This document shows, piece after piece, positions 1 to 8,637 of a DNA stretch of 64,000 nt. The stretch lies in assembly GCA_051000815.1 (NCBI GenBank), contig JBPCNX010000082.1, positions 11,697 through 75,696 on the forward strand, read 5' to 3'. Both the position numbers and the translations under genes were made by a program. The notes under the pieces were generated by a model. The model was given only the letters and a program-made list of their open reading frames with translations, was not told the DNA's origin and made no database searches. Source of the stretch: PSRF01 sp051000815 (lineage in GTDB: Bacteria; Acidobacteriota; Blastocatellia; Pyrinomonadales; Pyrinomonadaceae). The stretch's first letter is position 1; each line of letters begins with the position of its first letter.

Positions 1-2
1 CC

Positions 3-77
3 TTTTATGTTCGCGAGGCGCTTAATGTGGATGATCCGGTGGCGCTGCTAACACGCCCGATGAATATATATTCTTAA
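3..77 (+). CDS. 3' end of a gene truncated by the window edge
   Basis: The third forward frame is open from the window edge and reads FYVREALNVDDPVALLTRPMNIYS before a TAA at 75-77. The other two forward frames stop earlier. Composition is protein-like, so this is probably the C-terminus of a gene whose body lies to the left. Too little remains to assign a family. It converges on the minus-strand gene ending at 191, and the gap between the two is filled by a repeat-armed palindrome. Confidence 0.4.
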   Translation, partial: FYVREALNVDDPVALLTRPMNIYS

Positions 78-83
78 GGATGG

Positions 84-186
84 TCTTGGGCCTTTGGTCT
101 TTGATCTTTGGTGCCATGAGTCTTGGACCTAAACAAAGCTCGGGATTTGGCTGTTTCAAAGACCAAAGACCAAAAGCCAAAGGCCA
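84..186. repeat. heptad-repeat palindrome between convergent genes
   Basis: The left arm (84-115) is built of CTTTGGT/CTTTGAT-type units. The right arm (157-186) is built of CAAAGAC, CAAAGAC, CAAAAGC and CAAAGGC units. The arms are imperfect reverse complements around a spacer of about 40 nt, so a long hairpin can form on either strand. The element fills the whole gap between two convergent genes, a position suited to bidirectional termination, though that role is inferred. Confidence 0.75.
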
Positions 187-190
187 ATCG

Positions 191-2170
191 TTAGTTTCGA
201 ATCTCCACCGCATCCGTCCGAGTCACTCCATCCTTTTTGGTTTCCAACACAGCGCGCGCCACTGCGAGGGACGCTGTGGCTCGCGGAGCGTCGGCCGAAA
301 AGCTTCGCGCCGTTTCAATCGCCCGGTAAATATCTTCTTTGGCGAGAGAAGCGAAAACGCGATCCAGATTGAAGCTTTGCACATCGAAGTTTGTTGTTGA
401 GGCTCCGCGACCCATCGCAAAACGAGCCACCACTTGTGCGTCCTCACCATTGAATTCCGCAACGGCGTTTGCCGCTTTTACCGCCTCCAATAGCGCTTCC
501 CAAACACGACCACGATCCACGTCGAACATCAAAGTGGCGACTCCCACAAGGGCGCGAGGACGATCAACTTCGCTGCCGCCTATGCGCCGCGCAACGATTG
601 CCGCCTCATTCACGATTTCAACAGCACGAGGAGCGTCGCTTTTCCTGAGCAGACCGGCAACCTCCAGCAGGGCCCAGGCGCGCTGGATGTGGTTGAGTTC
701 GGCCGCTATCAACAGCCGGAGCGTCTCCTGAGCATCCTTGCGATCGATCGCCCGACTCACAAGGGTGAAGTCCACATGCGCACGCGCGCGTTTCCGAAAA
801 TCCGTATCACCAATTTTTTCTACGAGTTCGCGGGCAGTCACGTCTCCTTTCCGCGCGGCAACGAGTGCCGCACGCGCGAAAAGAATGTCGCGCTCAGCCG
901 CATCGGTAATTCGATCGGCCCGTTCCAAAGCCTCTCGACCCTCATCGCGATTCTGGTCTTCCGGCACCAGACCGCGCGTCAGCAGGCGGTCGCGGCCTGT
1001 GCGCAAGTCCTCCGGAATATCGGCAGCCAGAGAAGAGAGTTGCACCCGTAGCTCAGGAGCGGTGTCGGGCGCGTATTGCTCGAAGAGCGGCAGCAGCCGG
1101 GCAATTGTGAAATACAAACCGCGACGGCCGGCGACGGTGCGATCCTGATCTACGGGTTGCGGAGGTCGCAAGAGTATTTGAGCAGCGCCAGCCAGGAACG
1201 CCCGGCGCAGATCGGGTGGAAAATTTGCGGGTGCGACTATTCTTTCACGCGCCTGGCTCGAATGATTTTGACCGTTTCCTCTGACGATGATGTAAAGGAA
1301 TGGAGTGAATACGTAAGACGATAGAACTGAGACACCAACCGCATCCGAAGAGGGATCCGCTACTGTTCTGGCGAGCATCACGGCGAAACGCTGATCGGCG
1401 GCCGCCATGTCTTTCTCCCGCAAGTAAGAAAGAAAGAACACACCACGCGTTGTAACCCGCTCCAGTGCCGGATCGGCAAACTGTAACGCCCGCCCGAGAT
1501 CGCCGTCTTCGAGCAACTGCATTGCAAGTTGCAGTCGCTGCACGAGGGCCAGCGGCGGATCCTCGGGATCGGCGGTTTGTGGAGTTGCAGGATTAAGATT
1601 ACCTGATGCCGGACTTCCTGCCTCGCGCGCGGTATCGTCCGTAAGCTGATTGAGAAATTCTTCAGCCAGCGCCCGATCGCGTTTGGCGACTAGCCGCATC
1701 ACCTCGTTCCGAAGTTCCGGAGGTGATTGAAGGTACCGGTTCGAGTCGCGTGACGCGGCGATGCTTTGACGTTCCTCTCGATAACGTCGCCAGGCATCTT
1801 TATCGGCAGCGTCAGCCGCTTCCCACGCTCGACGGAACAAGATACGCGCCTTCTCAACATCGGAATCCCAGAGAGCATCAGCGGCGCGCATCTGGACACG
1901 AGCCCGCAGGGTCTGGTCCTGGAAGCTGCGGGCTTCCTCGGCCAGCGCCGTCAACAGGGATACAGCTACCATGCGACGCTGCAGCGCGAGCGGATTCGCC
2001 TCCTCACCTTTCGTTGTCTTCTTTCGCTCGGCCGCTTTTGTTTGTGATGGCTTGTTATCAGGCTGACTGACCTGTCCCTTCGCCGTCGAAGTAACTCCGC
2101 CAGAGAGGATGGCGATGACCAGAGTCAGAAGTGTGGGCGGAATGCGGCGGCAAAGAAGGCGTTCTAACAT
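191..2170 (-). CDS. exported alpha-helical repeat protein, paralog 1
   Basis: A 659-residue protein of unknown function. An ATG with AGGAGA about 7 nt upstream sets the start. The N-terminus has a basic stretch and a hydrophobic core (LLTLVIAILSGG), a likely signal peptide, followed by a Lys/Pro/Gln-rich linker. The remainder is Ala/Leu/Arg-rich and almost entirely helical, with TPR-like segments such as DVEKARILFRRAWEAA. It is clearly paralogous to the gene immediately upstream (2250-4073): both carry ALR/ALRE, SSYVFTPFLY/SSYAFTPFLY, RRIGGSEVDRPRALV-like and AVARAVLE-like blocks in the same order. The gap is 79 nt on the same strand, so they probably form an operon that arose by tandem duplication. 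I recognise no catalytic motif; a periplasmic scaffold is possible. Confidence 0.8.
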   Translation of the reverse strand: MLERLLCRRIPPTLLTLVIAILSGGVTSTAKGQVSQPDNKPSQTKAAERKKTTKGEEANPLALQRRMVAVSLLTALAEEARSFQDQTLRARVQMRAADALWDSDVEKARILFRRAWEAADAADKDAWRRYREERQSIAASRDSNRYLQSPPELRNEVMRLVAKRDRALAEEFLNQLTDDTAREAGSPASGNLNPATPQTADPEDPPLALVQRLQLAMQLLEDGDLGRALQFADPALERVTTRGVFFLSYLREKDMAAADQRFAVMLARTVADPSSDAVGVSVLSSYVFTPFLYIIVRGNGQNHSSQARERIVAPANFPPDLRRAFLAGAAQILLRPPQPVDQDRTVAGRRGLYFTIARLLPLFEQYAPDTAPELRVQLSSLAADIPEDLRTGRDRLLTRGLVPEDQNRDEGREALERADRITDAAERDILFARAALVAARKGDVTARELVEKIGDTDFRKRARAHVDFTLVSRAIDRKDAQETLRLLIAAELNHIQRAWALLEVAGLLRKSDAPRAVEIVNEAAIVARRIGGSEVDRPRALVGVATLMFDVDRGRVWEALLEAVKAANAVAEFNGEDAQVVARFAMGRGASTTNFDVQSFNLDRVFASLAKEDIYRAIETARSFSADAPRATASLAVARAVLETKKDGVTRTDAVEIRN

Positions 2171-2249
2171 GGGGACTCTCCTGTTTTGCTAAGAAGAACA
2201 GAGAAGCGGACCTGCTGGTGATACGCCGTGGCCGAGCGCCGGGTTCGGT

Positions 2250-4073
2250 CTAATCCAAACCGGGCGAAGCAGTTGCTGGTTTTTCCAGAACTGACCTGGC
2301 AATCGCGAGGGTCGCCACAGCGCGCGGCGATTCGCCCGTGAGATTCTTTGCCAACTGGACGGCGCGGAGAAGGTCATCGTGAGCTAACGCTTTGAAGGCG
2401 CCTAACAGATCGAATTCTTCCGCGGAAGCATTAGTCATCATCACCATCGAGCTTGTTTGCAGGCGAGCTCCAACTTGGCTGTCTTCGCCCGTGAAGCCTT
2501 CAGCGGAGTTTGCGGCACGGATTGCTTCATCAATCGTTTCCCAGGCGCGGACACGATCCGCTTGTACCAGTCCAGTGGCTACTGCAACTAATGCCCGCGC
2601 GCGGTCAGGATCACCGCCGCCGATTCGGCGCGCTTCGGCTCCGGCGGCTTCGAGCAATTCCAGGGCTCGCGCCCGATCCGAAGTGAGCAAGAGCCCAGCC
2701 GCCCGTGTATAGCCCCAGACCCGTTGAATACTTGTAAGCTCGCCGGTCCTGGCAATCCGCGCAGCTTCAATGGCGTTCTTTTCCTGAATTGCAGACTGTA
2801 TGGATTGAAAGTCAATGTAGGCGCGGACACGCTTACGGGTTTCCGCATCATCGATCTTGTCGACAAGGTCTCGCGCCCGTGGATCAAGCCGGTTCTGCAT
2901 CCGCTCCAGCGGATCGCTGGCGTTGTCTGGAACGATGCCATTGTTTATAGCGCGATTTTCACCGCTGTGCAGTCCTTGCGGCACGTCAGCGCCCATGGCT
3001 GCCATCTGCGTCCGCAGTTCAGCCGCTCTTTCGGGAGCATGTTGTTCGAAAAGCGGGAGCAGTCGCCGAATTACCATGAATTTCCCCGCGCGGCCGGAAG
3101 TTGTGCGGTCCTGGTCCGGTGGTGGAAGCGGACGCAACAGGATACTCGCGCTCACCCGGAAAAACGCGCTGAGGACTGGTGCAGGCAGATCAGGCCTTGG
3201 AGCCTGCTGGCGGTCACGCATTTGGTTCGAACCACCGTCCGGCCCGAATGTCACATAGAGGAAAGGTGTGAAGGCGTAGGACGAGAGACCAGAAACAGTG
3301 TTGGCATCAGACGACGGGTCTCGTTCGGCTCGAGCAAGCAGCGAAAGGAAACCCTGGTCCGCCGCCTGGCTGTTTTTTTCTCGAAGTGCCGATAGAAAGT
3401 TAATCGTGTCTCGACTTATCTGATCGAGCACCGGGCCGGCAAATTCCATAGCCCGAGCCACGTCGCCGTCCTCGAGGAGTCGTCGCGCCAGTGCCAGCCG
3501 TTTCTCGGCAGCAGCTGATGACGAGGAATTATCATTGTCCCGGGTTTGACGTGTCGCTTCTTCGGAGTCTTTCCGATTTGCCTCGTCCAGCTTGCTGAGG
3601 AACTCTTCTCCGAGTGCACGATCGCGTTTCGCGGCAAGTCGCAAAACTTCTGCGCGTAAATCAGGCCGGCGGGAGCGGAAGGCGACTGGCCCGCTTTTTT
3701 GTTGCTTCCGCAGATCTTCGGCAGCGCGTCGAGCATTCTCCGCGTCCTCTATCTCAGCAGCTTCCCAGGCCCTGCGAAAAAGCGTGCGGGCCTTTTCCAC
3801 ATCAGTTAGCCAAAACGCATCTGCAACACGCGCCTGCACCCGCGCCCGAAGCCTTGGCTCGCGAAAATTGCGAGCGTCATCGGCGAGCGTCTGCAACAGG
3901 GAGATTGCCAACACCTCGCGTTGCGCCGCCACTGGATCCACTTCCTCGATTGCGGCAGCTCTCGGCTTTGTTCGCTGGCGCCGGGTGGTTTTGTCAGCCG
4001 GAGTTTGGGCTGTGATCAAAGTAGCGAGGGTGAGAAGACAAATTCCTGCGGGAAGGGAAAGTCGATGGGCCAT
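2250..4073 (-). CDS. exported alpha-helical repeat protein, paralog 2
   Basis: A 607-residue paralog of the 191-2170 product. I place the start at the ATG at 4073, 7 nt after AGGAGA; an in-frame GTG at 4091 lies upstream of that ribosome-binding site. A signal peptide is likely (LSLPAGICLLTLATLITAQ), followed by a basic Arg/Lys/Pro linker. The helical body has degenerate TPR-like units (DVEKARTLFRRAWEAAE) and a Ser/Asn-rich low-complexity break (DNDNSSSSAAAE) near residue 190. The conserved block SSYAFTPFLYVTFG and the PDQDRTTSGR segment match paralog 1. Function unknown; it is exported by inference. It is the first gene of a two-gene unit. Confidence 0.8.
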   Translation of the reverse strand: MAHRLSLPAGICLLTLATLITAQTPADKTTRRQRTKPRAAAIEEVDPVAAQREVLAISLLQTLADDARNFREPRLRARVQARVADAFWLTDVEKARTLFRRAWEAAEIEDAENARRAAEDLRKQQKSGPVAFRSRRPDLRAEVLRLAAKRDRALGEEFLSKLDEANRKDSEEATRQTRDNDNSSSSAAAEKRLALARRLLEDGDVARAMEFAGPVLDQISRDTINFLSALREKNSQAADQGFLSLLARAERDPSSDANTVSGLSSYAFTPFLYVTFGPDGGSNQMRDRQQAPRPDLPAPVLSAFFRVSASILLRPLPPPDQDRTTSGRAGKFMVIRRLLPLFEQHAPERAAELRTQMAAMGADVPQGLHSGENRAINNGIVPDNASDPLERMQNRLDPRARDLVDKIDDAETRKRVRAYIDFQSIQSAIQEKNAIEAARIARTGELTSIQRVWGYTRAAGLLLTSDRARALELLEAAGAEARRIGGGDPDRARALVAVATGLVQADRVRAWETIDEAIRAANSAEGFTGEDSQVGARLQTSSMVMMTNASAEEFDLLGAFKALAHDDLLRAVQLAKNLTGESPRAVATLAIARSVLEKPATASPGLD

Positions 4074-4175
4074 CTTGAGTCTCCTGCTCACCGCCGATGT
4101 TATGCGGTTGAAAGATAGGTTCAGTCAACCTCTTACACGTGCCGAGCAATTTGGAGTTCCAGAATGTGTGGGGCC

Positions 4176-4321
4176 CAAGTCTCAGGTCTCAAGTCTCAAG
4201 TCTCAGGTCCCAGGTTTGGAAGGTTTCAAGATTCTTTTGGATAAGTCCTCAAATTCCCGTTTGGAGGAATCTGGGTTGAGCCTGGGACCTGAGACTTGAG
4301 ACTTGAGACTTGAGACCTGAG
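4176..4321. repeat. heptad-repeat palindrome, GTCTCAA type
   Basis: The most regular heptad element in the window. The left arm (4176-4217) reads GTCTCAG, GTCTCAA, GTCTCAA, GTCTCAG, GTCCCAG; the right arm (4281-4321) is the near-perfect reverse complement with GAGACTT units. The spacer is about 63 nt. It sits just beyond the stop of the Nfu gene and upstream of the 2250-4073 gene, so it could act as a terminator hairpin for the former. Confidence 0.8.
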
Positions 4322-4327
4322 AATAGG

Positions 4328-4897
4328 TTAGACTGCCACAACTTCCAGCTCCGGATCGACTTCCTGTTTGAGCATGCCCTCAATTGCCATCAACGTTCCA
4401 GTTAGCGAACTCGGGCAGCTACCGCAGGCGCCCTGGTAACGAATACTCAATGTGTGATCCTTGAGTCCGAGGATTTCGAGATAGCCGCCGTCGCCCATCA
4501 ACGCCGGACGTACTTTCTCATCCAGAATTTCGTTGATCTTAAGGAGCCGGGGATCGTCGCTGGTGATTGCCGCGATCGAACCACCGACTGCCGCACCCGC
4601 CGCAGCCGCCGCACCCAACGCGGAGCTAACTGATTCCGCGGCTCGAATCGGGACGGCAAGCGTGGGCAGGAGGTCATCCCAATCGCCCTCGTCATCCTTT
4701 TCAACCGTCACCATCTTATCCATGTAAAAAACCGAGACGACGTGCCCAACTTCAAAGAGTGACTTCGCCAGCGGATCCGCCTCAGCTTGCGAGGCGGAGC
4801 CAAACGACTTGGCGACCCCATTGCTGACGGCCTCCCGGAGGATAAACTTCACGGCGTTGGGGTTGGGCGTCTCTTCAATATCACTAATTTTCGGCAT
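4328..4897 (-). CDS. NifU/Nfu-type Fe-S cluster carrier
   Basis: A 189-residue protein with two recognisable parts. The N-terminal Nfu domain (about residues 1-85) starts with the typical IEETPNPNAVKFIL. The C-terminal NifU-like domain (about 115-189) contains GACGSCPSS, whose CxxC pair binds a [4Fe-4S] cluster for delivery to apoproteins. An Ala/Gly-rich linker (AALGAAAAAGAAVGG) joins them. I choose the ATG at 4897 because GGAG lies about 10 nt upstream and the conserved domain begins there; an ATG at 4912 has no good ribosome-binding site. It acts in the cytosol. It is monocistronic as far as visible, with a heptad-repeat hairpin directly after its stop codon. Confidence 0.9.
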   Translation of the reverse strand: MPKISDIEETPNPNAVKFILREAVSNGVAKSFGSASQAEADPLAKSLFEVGHVVSVFYMDKMVTVEKDDEGDWDDLLPTLAVPIRAAESVSSALGAAAAAGAAVGGSIAAITSDDPRLLKINEILDEKVRPALMGDGGYLEILGLKDHTLSIRYQGACGSCPSSLTGTLMAIEGMLKQEVDPELEVVAV

Positions 4898-5077
4898 TTC
4901 CCTGATCTCCATTCGTTCGCTTGCCCTTAACCATCAGATAGGGCTGAACGTCCTACAATTATCAATTTACCAAGCCATTATAGCGGGTTTGCTGACTAAT
5001 CACAGTCGCGGAGACACGTGCAAAAAACCGCCGGAAAGTCGGCCGTCATAAAATCTCAAAAATTCATGCAAGATCTC

Positions 5078-5107
5078 TTGCACAAAGTTAAGAGTCGGGC
5101 ATATACT
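5078..5107 (+). promoter_or_regulatory. putative sigma-70 promoter of the 5114-5193 RNA
   Basis: TTGCAC (5078-5083) and TATACT (5102-5107) are separated by 18 nt. Transcription would start near 5114, exactly where the first hairpin of the candidate RNA begins. The -10 hexamer matches that of the rpsT promoter in this window. Confidence 0.5.
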
Positions 5108-5113
5108 CCGCCC

Positions 5114-5193
5114 CTCACTTGCCCCCACCGTTAGGTGAGAACAAGTTGAGATAGAGGCAGGCGATTGCGAGGGTCGCCTGCCTCTTCTATTTT
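5114..5193 (+). ncRNA. candidate small RNA with promoter and terminator
   Basis: A roughly 80-nt unit without a convincing ORF. It is preceded by a sigma-70-like promoter and ends in a strong intrinsic terminator. The 5' part can fold as CTCAC (5114-5118) with GTGAG. Alternatively CTCACTTG can pair with CAAGTTGAG further on, so two mutually exclusive folds are possible. The 3' part is the terminator stem. It precedes bshA by about 100 nt but has its own terminator, so it is either an independent sRNA or a conditionally terminated leader. No known family recognised. Confidence 0.45.
5154..5193 (+). terminator. intrinsic terminator
   Basis: GAGGCAGGCGA (5154-5164) pairs perfectly with TCGCCTGCCTC (5174-5184) across a 9-nt loop, giving an 11-bp stem. 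The stem is followed by TTCTATTTT. It closes the candidate small RNA upstream of bshA. Confidence 0.8.
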
Positions 5194-5231
5194 GGACATT
5201 GAACTTTGTCCTTGGTACTTTTGAACTTTGC
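5194..5231. repeat. degenerate heptad repeats upstream of bshA
   Basis: A short degraded run of GGACATT/GAACTTT/GTCCTTG units between the small-RNA terminator and bshA. GGACATT...TTTGTCC inside it suggests an eroded palindrome of the family seen elsewhere in the window. Confidence 0.4.
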
Positions 5232-5291
5232 ATGGCGCAGATCTAGTTGCAGATCCTCCGAGCTGAGTGCCCGCAACGCCCAGGAACGCGG

Positions 5292-6434
5292 ATGAACATC
5301 GGTATCACAGTCTACCCGACTTATGGTGGCAGCGGCATTGTGGGCTCCGAGCTTGGTAAGGAGCTGGCGCATCGCGGACACACCGTTCACTTCATTTCTT
5401 CATCACTGCCGACACGTTTGACTGAACTCAGCGAACGCGTCCGCTTCCACAAAGTTGAAATGATGTCGTATCCACTTTTCGAGCATCAGCCGTACACTCT
5501 CGCTCTCGCCACGAAAATGGCCACAGTGGCCGAAACCGAGAATCTCGATCTCTTGCATGTGCACTATGCGATTCCGCATTCAATCAGCGCCATCCTCGCG
5601 CGCGAGTCGTTGAAACCAAAACGACGCCTTCCCGTGATCACGACGCTTCATGGAACTGATATCACTCTTGTGGGCGCGGACCGTTCCTATCTTCCGATCA
5701 CTCGCTACGGTATCGTCCAGTCAGATGGTGTCACGGCGATCTCCCAGTATCTCAAAGATGCGACGAGAGAGAGTTTTCAGTTTGATAACATTAAAGTCAT
5801 CCCCAATTTCGTTTGCCAGTCAGACTACCAGAGACATCCGGTAGAAGAATTGCGCCGCGAACTGGCGCCCGAGGGCGAAACTTTACTGGTTCACTTATCA
5901 AACTTTCGTCCGGTGAAACGTCCTGTTGATTGCGTGGAAATCCTCGCGAGGGTGCTTAAGAAAAACCTTAATGCACGACTCATCATGGTGGGGGACGGCA
6001 GCGAACGCACGAACGCTGAACATCGCGCGCGCTGCCTGGGCATTTACGAGAAGTGTTCTTTCGTGGGAGAGCAACCAAAGATTGTAGACTATCTCTCGGC
6101 GGCGGATGTTTTACTTTTGCCGTCTGAACAGGAGTCGTTTGGTCTCGCAGCGTTGGAAGCGATGGCTTGTGAGGTGCCGGTAATAGCTTCGCGCGTAGGC
6201 GGCGTTCCAGAGGTTGTGACGGACGGCGAAACGGGGTTTCTCAGCGAGGTCGGTGATATTGCGAAGATGGCGGACGACGCGGCACGTTTATTGGCTGACG
6301 AAAAGCTGAGAAAGGAAATGGGCACGCGCGCACGCGAGTCGGCGCTCTCGCGCTACCGCACGGATATTGTTATTCCGCAATACATCGAGTTTTACGAACA
6401 GGTTCTTAATCGTCAGATGGCGCATAGTAACTAA
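5292..6434 (+). CDS. bshA: N-acetyl-alpha-D-glucosaminyl L-malate synthase BshA
   Basis: A 380-residue GT4-family (GT-B fold) glycosyltransferase. It would join UDP-GlcNAc to L-malate in the first committed step of bacillithiol synthesis in the cytosol. The N-terminus MNIGITVYPTYGGSGIVGSE is the hallmark of BshA, as are HVHYAIPHS and TTLHGTDITLVG. The GT4 EX7E motif is E281-SFGLAAL-E289, within the nucleotide-sugar site. The ATG at 5292 has AGGA about 7 nt upstream; the 15 residues upstream of it in frame do not belong to the family. No bshB or bshC is seen here, so the rest of the pathway must lie elsewhere. A heptad palindrome separates it from selB. Confidence 0.93.
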   Translation: MNIGITVYPTYGGSGIVGSELGKELAHRGHTVHFISSSLPTRLTELSERVRFHKVEMMSYPLFEHQPYTLALATKMATVAETENLDLLHVHYAIPHSISAILARESLKPKRRLPVITTLHGTDITLVGADRSYLPITRYGIVQSDGVTAISQYLKDATRESFQFDNIKVIPNFVCQSDYQRHPVEELRRELAPEGETLLVHLSNFRPVKRPVDCVEILARVLKKNLNARLIMVGDGSERTNAEHRARCLGIYEKCSFVGEQPKIVDYLSAADVLLLPSEQESFGLAALEAMACEVPVIASRVGGVPEVVTDGETGFLSEVGDIAKMADDAARLLADEKLRKEMGTRARESALSRYRTDIVIPQYIEFYEQVLNRQMAHSN

Positions 6435-6453
6435 ACAAGAAACCTGGACAAGG

Positions 6454-6585
6454 GTCCAGAGTCCAAGGTCCAAAGCCCAAAGTCAACGCCCATTTTCCGA
6501 TTTGCCGTCGTTACGATTCCTAAAATCACAACGTCATTTACAAAAGAGACCTTGGGCCTTGGGCCTTGGACGTTGGACCTTGGAC
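6454..6585. repeat. heptad-repeat palindrome between bshA and selB
   Basis: Left arm 6454-6484 (GTCCAGA, GTCCAAG, GTCCAAA, GCCCAAA); right arm about 6548-6585 (CCTTGGG, CCTTGGG, CCTTGGA, CGTTGGA, CCTTGGA). Spacer about 60 nt. It lies wholly between the bshA stop and the selB start. Confidence 0.8.
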
Positions 6586-6615
6586 AGGGGGTTCCTCGTT
6601 GAAACCCCTAAGAGC

Positions 6616-8535
6616 ATGAATTCGATCATCATCGGAACCGCCGGCCATATTGATCACGGCAAGAGCGCCCTGGTGCGCGCCCTCACCGGAAGCGATCCAG
6701 ATCGTTTGCCGGAAGAAAAGCGTCGCGGAATCACTATCGACCTGGGCTTCGCCGACCTTGATCTCGGTGAAGTGCGAATTGGCTTTGTCGACGTTCCTGG
6801 TCACGAGCGCTTTGTAAAAAACATGCTTGCCGGCGCGCACGGAATCGACGTTGTAATGCTCGTCATCGCTGCCGATGAAGGTGTGATGCCACAAACGCGC
6901 GAGCATTTCGACATTTGCCGGCTCCTCGGCGTTCAAAACGGCCTGGTCGTAATCACAAAGACGGATCTTGTCGAAAAAGAACTCCTTCCACTGGTAGTTG
7001 ACGAAGCGGCGGAGTTGGTTGGCGATTCTTTTCTGAACGGCGCGGCGGTTGTCGCGGTGAGCTCCAAAACCGGAACAGGATTGGAGCAGTTGCGTGATGA
7101 GCTCAGGAAAGTAGCTCTGCAGGTTCCGGCCCGAGCCCCGGGTCTACTGCCTCGCTTACCAATTGATCGCGTCTTTGCGATGAAAGGGTTCGGCGCTGTA
7201 GTTACCGGCACCCTGGTTTCCGGGTCGATCGCTGAGGGAGATGAGCTGGAACTTCTGCCGCTGCACAACCGCGTACGCGCGCGCGGCGTTCAGGTCCACG
7301 GTAAGTCTGTTGACCGCGCAAATGCCGGTCAACGCACGGCTGTGAACCTGGGGGGAATCGAAACCTCTGCGGTTGAACGGGGCATGGTGCTCGCGCCGCC
7401 CGCGAGTTTGCGGACGACCCAGATCCTTGATGTGCGGTTGTCGGTTCTTAAGAACGCCCCGCGAGCACTGCGTTCTCGAGCACGCGTTCGTTTTCATATT
7501 CATGCTGCAGAAGTCCTGGCGCGGCTCCATGTTTTGAATGAAGGCGGACAACTCGCTCCCGGCGAAAGCGGATTTGCCCAACTAAGATTGGAGCGTCCGA
7601 TCACCGCGGTCAGTGAGGAACGCTTCATCGTCCGCTCTTACTCGCCTACTCTCACTGTTGCTGGTGGTCACGTCCTCGATCCCTTAGCAACAAAGCATCG
7701 CGGGCGAGACATTGGCGAGGTGCAGCGGCGACTGAGAATCCTGGTTAACGGCGACGCTTCGTCACGGCTGACAGCTTTCATCGAATCGTCCGCGGAGCTT
7801 GGTCAACGAGCTGCGGATTTAGCCGCCCGATCAGGCTGGAATGCAAGCCGGCTCACCACAACTCTGAATGAGGCGATTAAGGCTGGAAGCATCGTCGACT
7901 GCGCGGGCGTTTTTGTGACACCAACAAACTTTGAGCGAATGAAACAAGCAGCTCTTAATGAAGTCAGTGCCCACCACAAACGCGAACCCCTGGCGCGAGG
8001 GTTGGCGCGCGAGACTTTGCGCGAGCGACACTTCACGCACACGCCCGTGGAAATTTTTCGATCGGTGCTGGGCGAGCTTGAGAAGGCCGGGCTTCTGGTT
8101 GCCGAGAAAGACATAGTGCGAACCCGCGGGCATGTGCTGGAACTTTCGCAGGACGATGCGGAGCTAAAAGACCAGTTAGCGGAGGTCTACCAGAAAGCCG
8201 GTCTTGAACCCCCCGGACTCGATGAGGCGATGAAAACCGCCGGTTTTGCCGCCACCCAAAGAGTTCACGGTCGCAAGATCCTGCAACTGCTGCTTGATGG
8301 GGGGAGTGTGGTTCGAGTAGGGGGAGATTTGTTATTTCATCGCCGGCCCCTGGACGAGTTAATTGGCAAGCTGAAACAGTTTGCCCTGGATCATCAGGCT
8401 GATCCGAGCCTCGACGTGGCGACCTTCAAAGATCTGGCGGGAGTCTCGCGTAAGTATGCAATTCCGCTGCTGGAATTTTTGGATCGCGAACGAATTACCC
8501 GACGCGCAGGCGACCGTCGGGTCATCCTAAAATGA
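6616..8535 (+). CDS. selB: selenocysteine-specific elongation factor SelB
   Basis: A 639-residue translational GTPase that would deliver Sec-tRNA(Sec) to UGA codons marked by a SECIS element. The N-terminal G domain has GHIDHGKS (P-loop), DVPGHE (G3) and TKTD (G4). Switch I reads RRGITIDLGFADLDL, a SelB-type rather than EF-Tu-type sequence. EF-Tu-like beta barrels follow, then a C-terminal half of winged-helix modules (from about residue 390) that in SelB bind SECIS RNA. The start is the ATG at 6616; in-frame codons upstream run through the heptad palindrome and are not coding. No selA, selD or tRNA-Sec is present in the window, so the selenoproteins it serves lie elsewhere. Confidence 0.95.
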   Translation: MNSIIIGTAGHIDHGKSALVRALTGSDPDRLPEEKRRGITIDLGFADLDLGEVRIGFVDVPGHERFVKNMLAGAHGIDVVMLVIAADEGVMPQTREHFDICRLLGVQNGLVVITKTDLVEKELLPLVVDEAAELVGDSFLNGAAVVAVSSKTGTGLEQLRDELRKVALQVPARAPGLLPRLPIDRVFAMKGFGAVVTGTLVSGSIAEGDELELLPLHNRVRARGVQVHGKSVDRANAGQRTAVNLGGIETSAVERGMVLAPPASLRTTQILDVRLSVLKNAPRALRSRARVRFHIHAAEVLARLHVLNEGGQLAPGESGFAQLRLERPITAVSEERFIVRSYSPTLTVAGGHVLDPLATKHRGRDIGEVQRRLRILVNGDASSRLTAFIESSAELGQRAADLAARSGWNASRLTTTLNEAIKAGSIVDCAGVFVTPTNFERMKQAALNEVSAHHKREPLARGLARETLRERHFTHTPVEIFRSVLGELEKAGLLVAEKDIVRTRGHVLELSQDDAELKDQLAEVYQKAGLEPPGLDEAMKTAGFAATQRVHGRKILQLLLDGGSVVRVGGDLLFHRRPLDELIGKLKQFALDHQADPSLDVATFKDLAGVSRKYAIPLLEFLDRERITRRAGDRRVILK

Positions 8536-8637
8536 CGGCTTGCTTTAACTTGCGCGCAGGCGTTAACATGCAGCCCACTAATAGCGATACGGCTTTTTCC
8601 AAAACCTTCATAACAACTCATTGGCCGGAGGTTCAAA

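Noticed and set aside
2392..3395. Long plus-strand frames opposite the two exported-protein genes
   Set aside because: They are antisense to well-supported genes, have no ribosome-binding site and show Arg/Ser-rich composition typical of shadow frames in GC-rich DNA.
4176..4321. CRISPR-like array of short repeats
   Set aside because: Repeat units are only 7 nt, contiguous without spacers, and the two runs are inverted. There is no cas gene in the window. It is a palindrome, not a CRISPR.
5114..5153. tRNA gene near the bshA leader
   Set aside because: No T-loop GTTCRA or acceptor-stem pairing is present; the hairpins fit a small RNA plus terminator instead.
6367..6615. N-terminal extension of SelB overlapping the end of bshA
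   Set aside because: It reads through the heptad palindrome and the bshA 3' end in another frame. The SelB G domain begins at the ATG at 6616.
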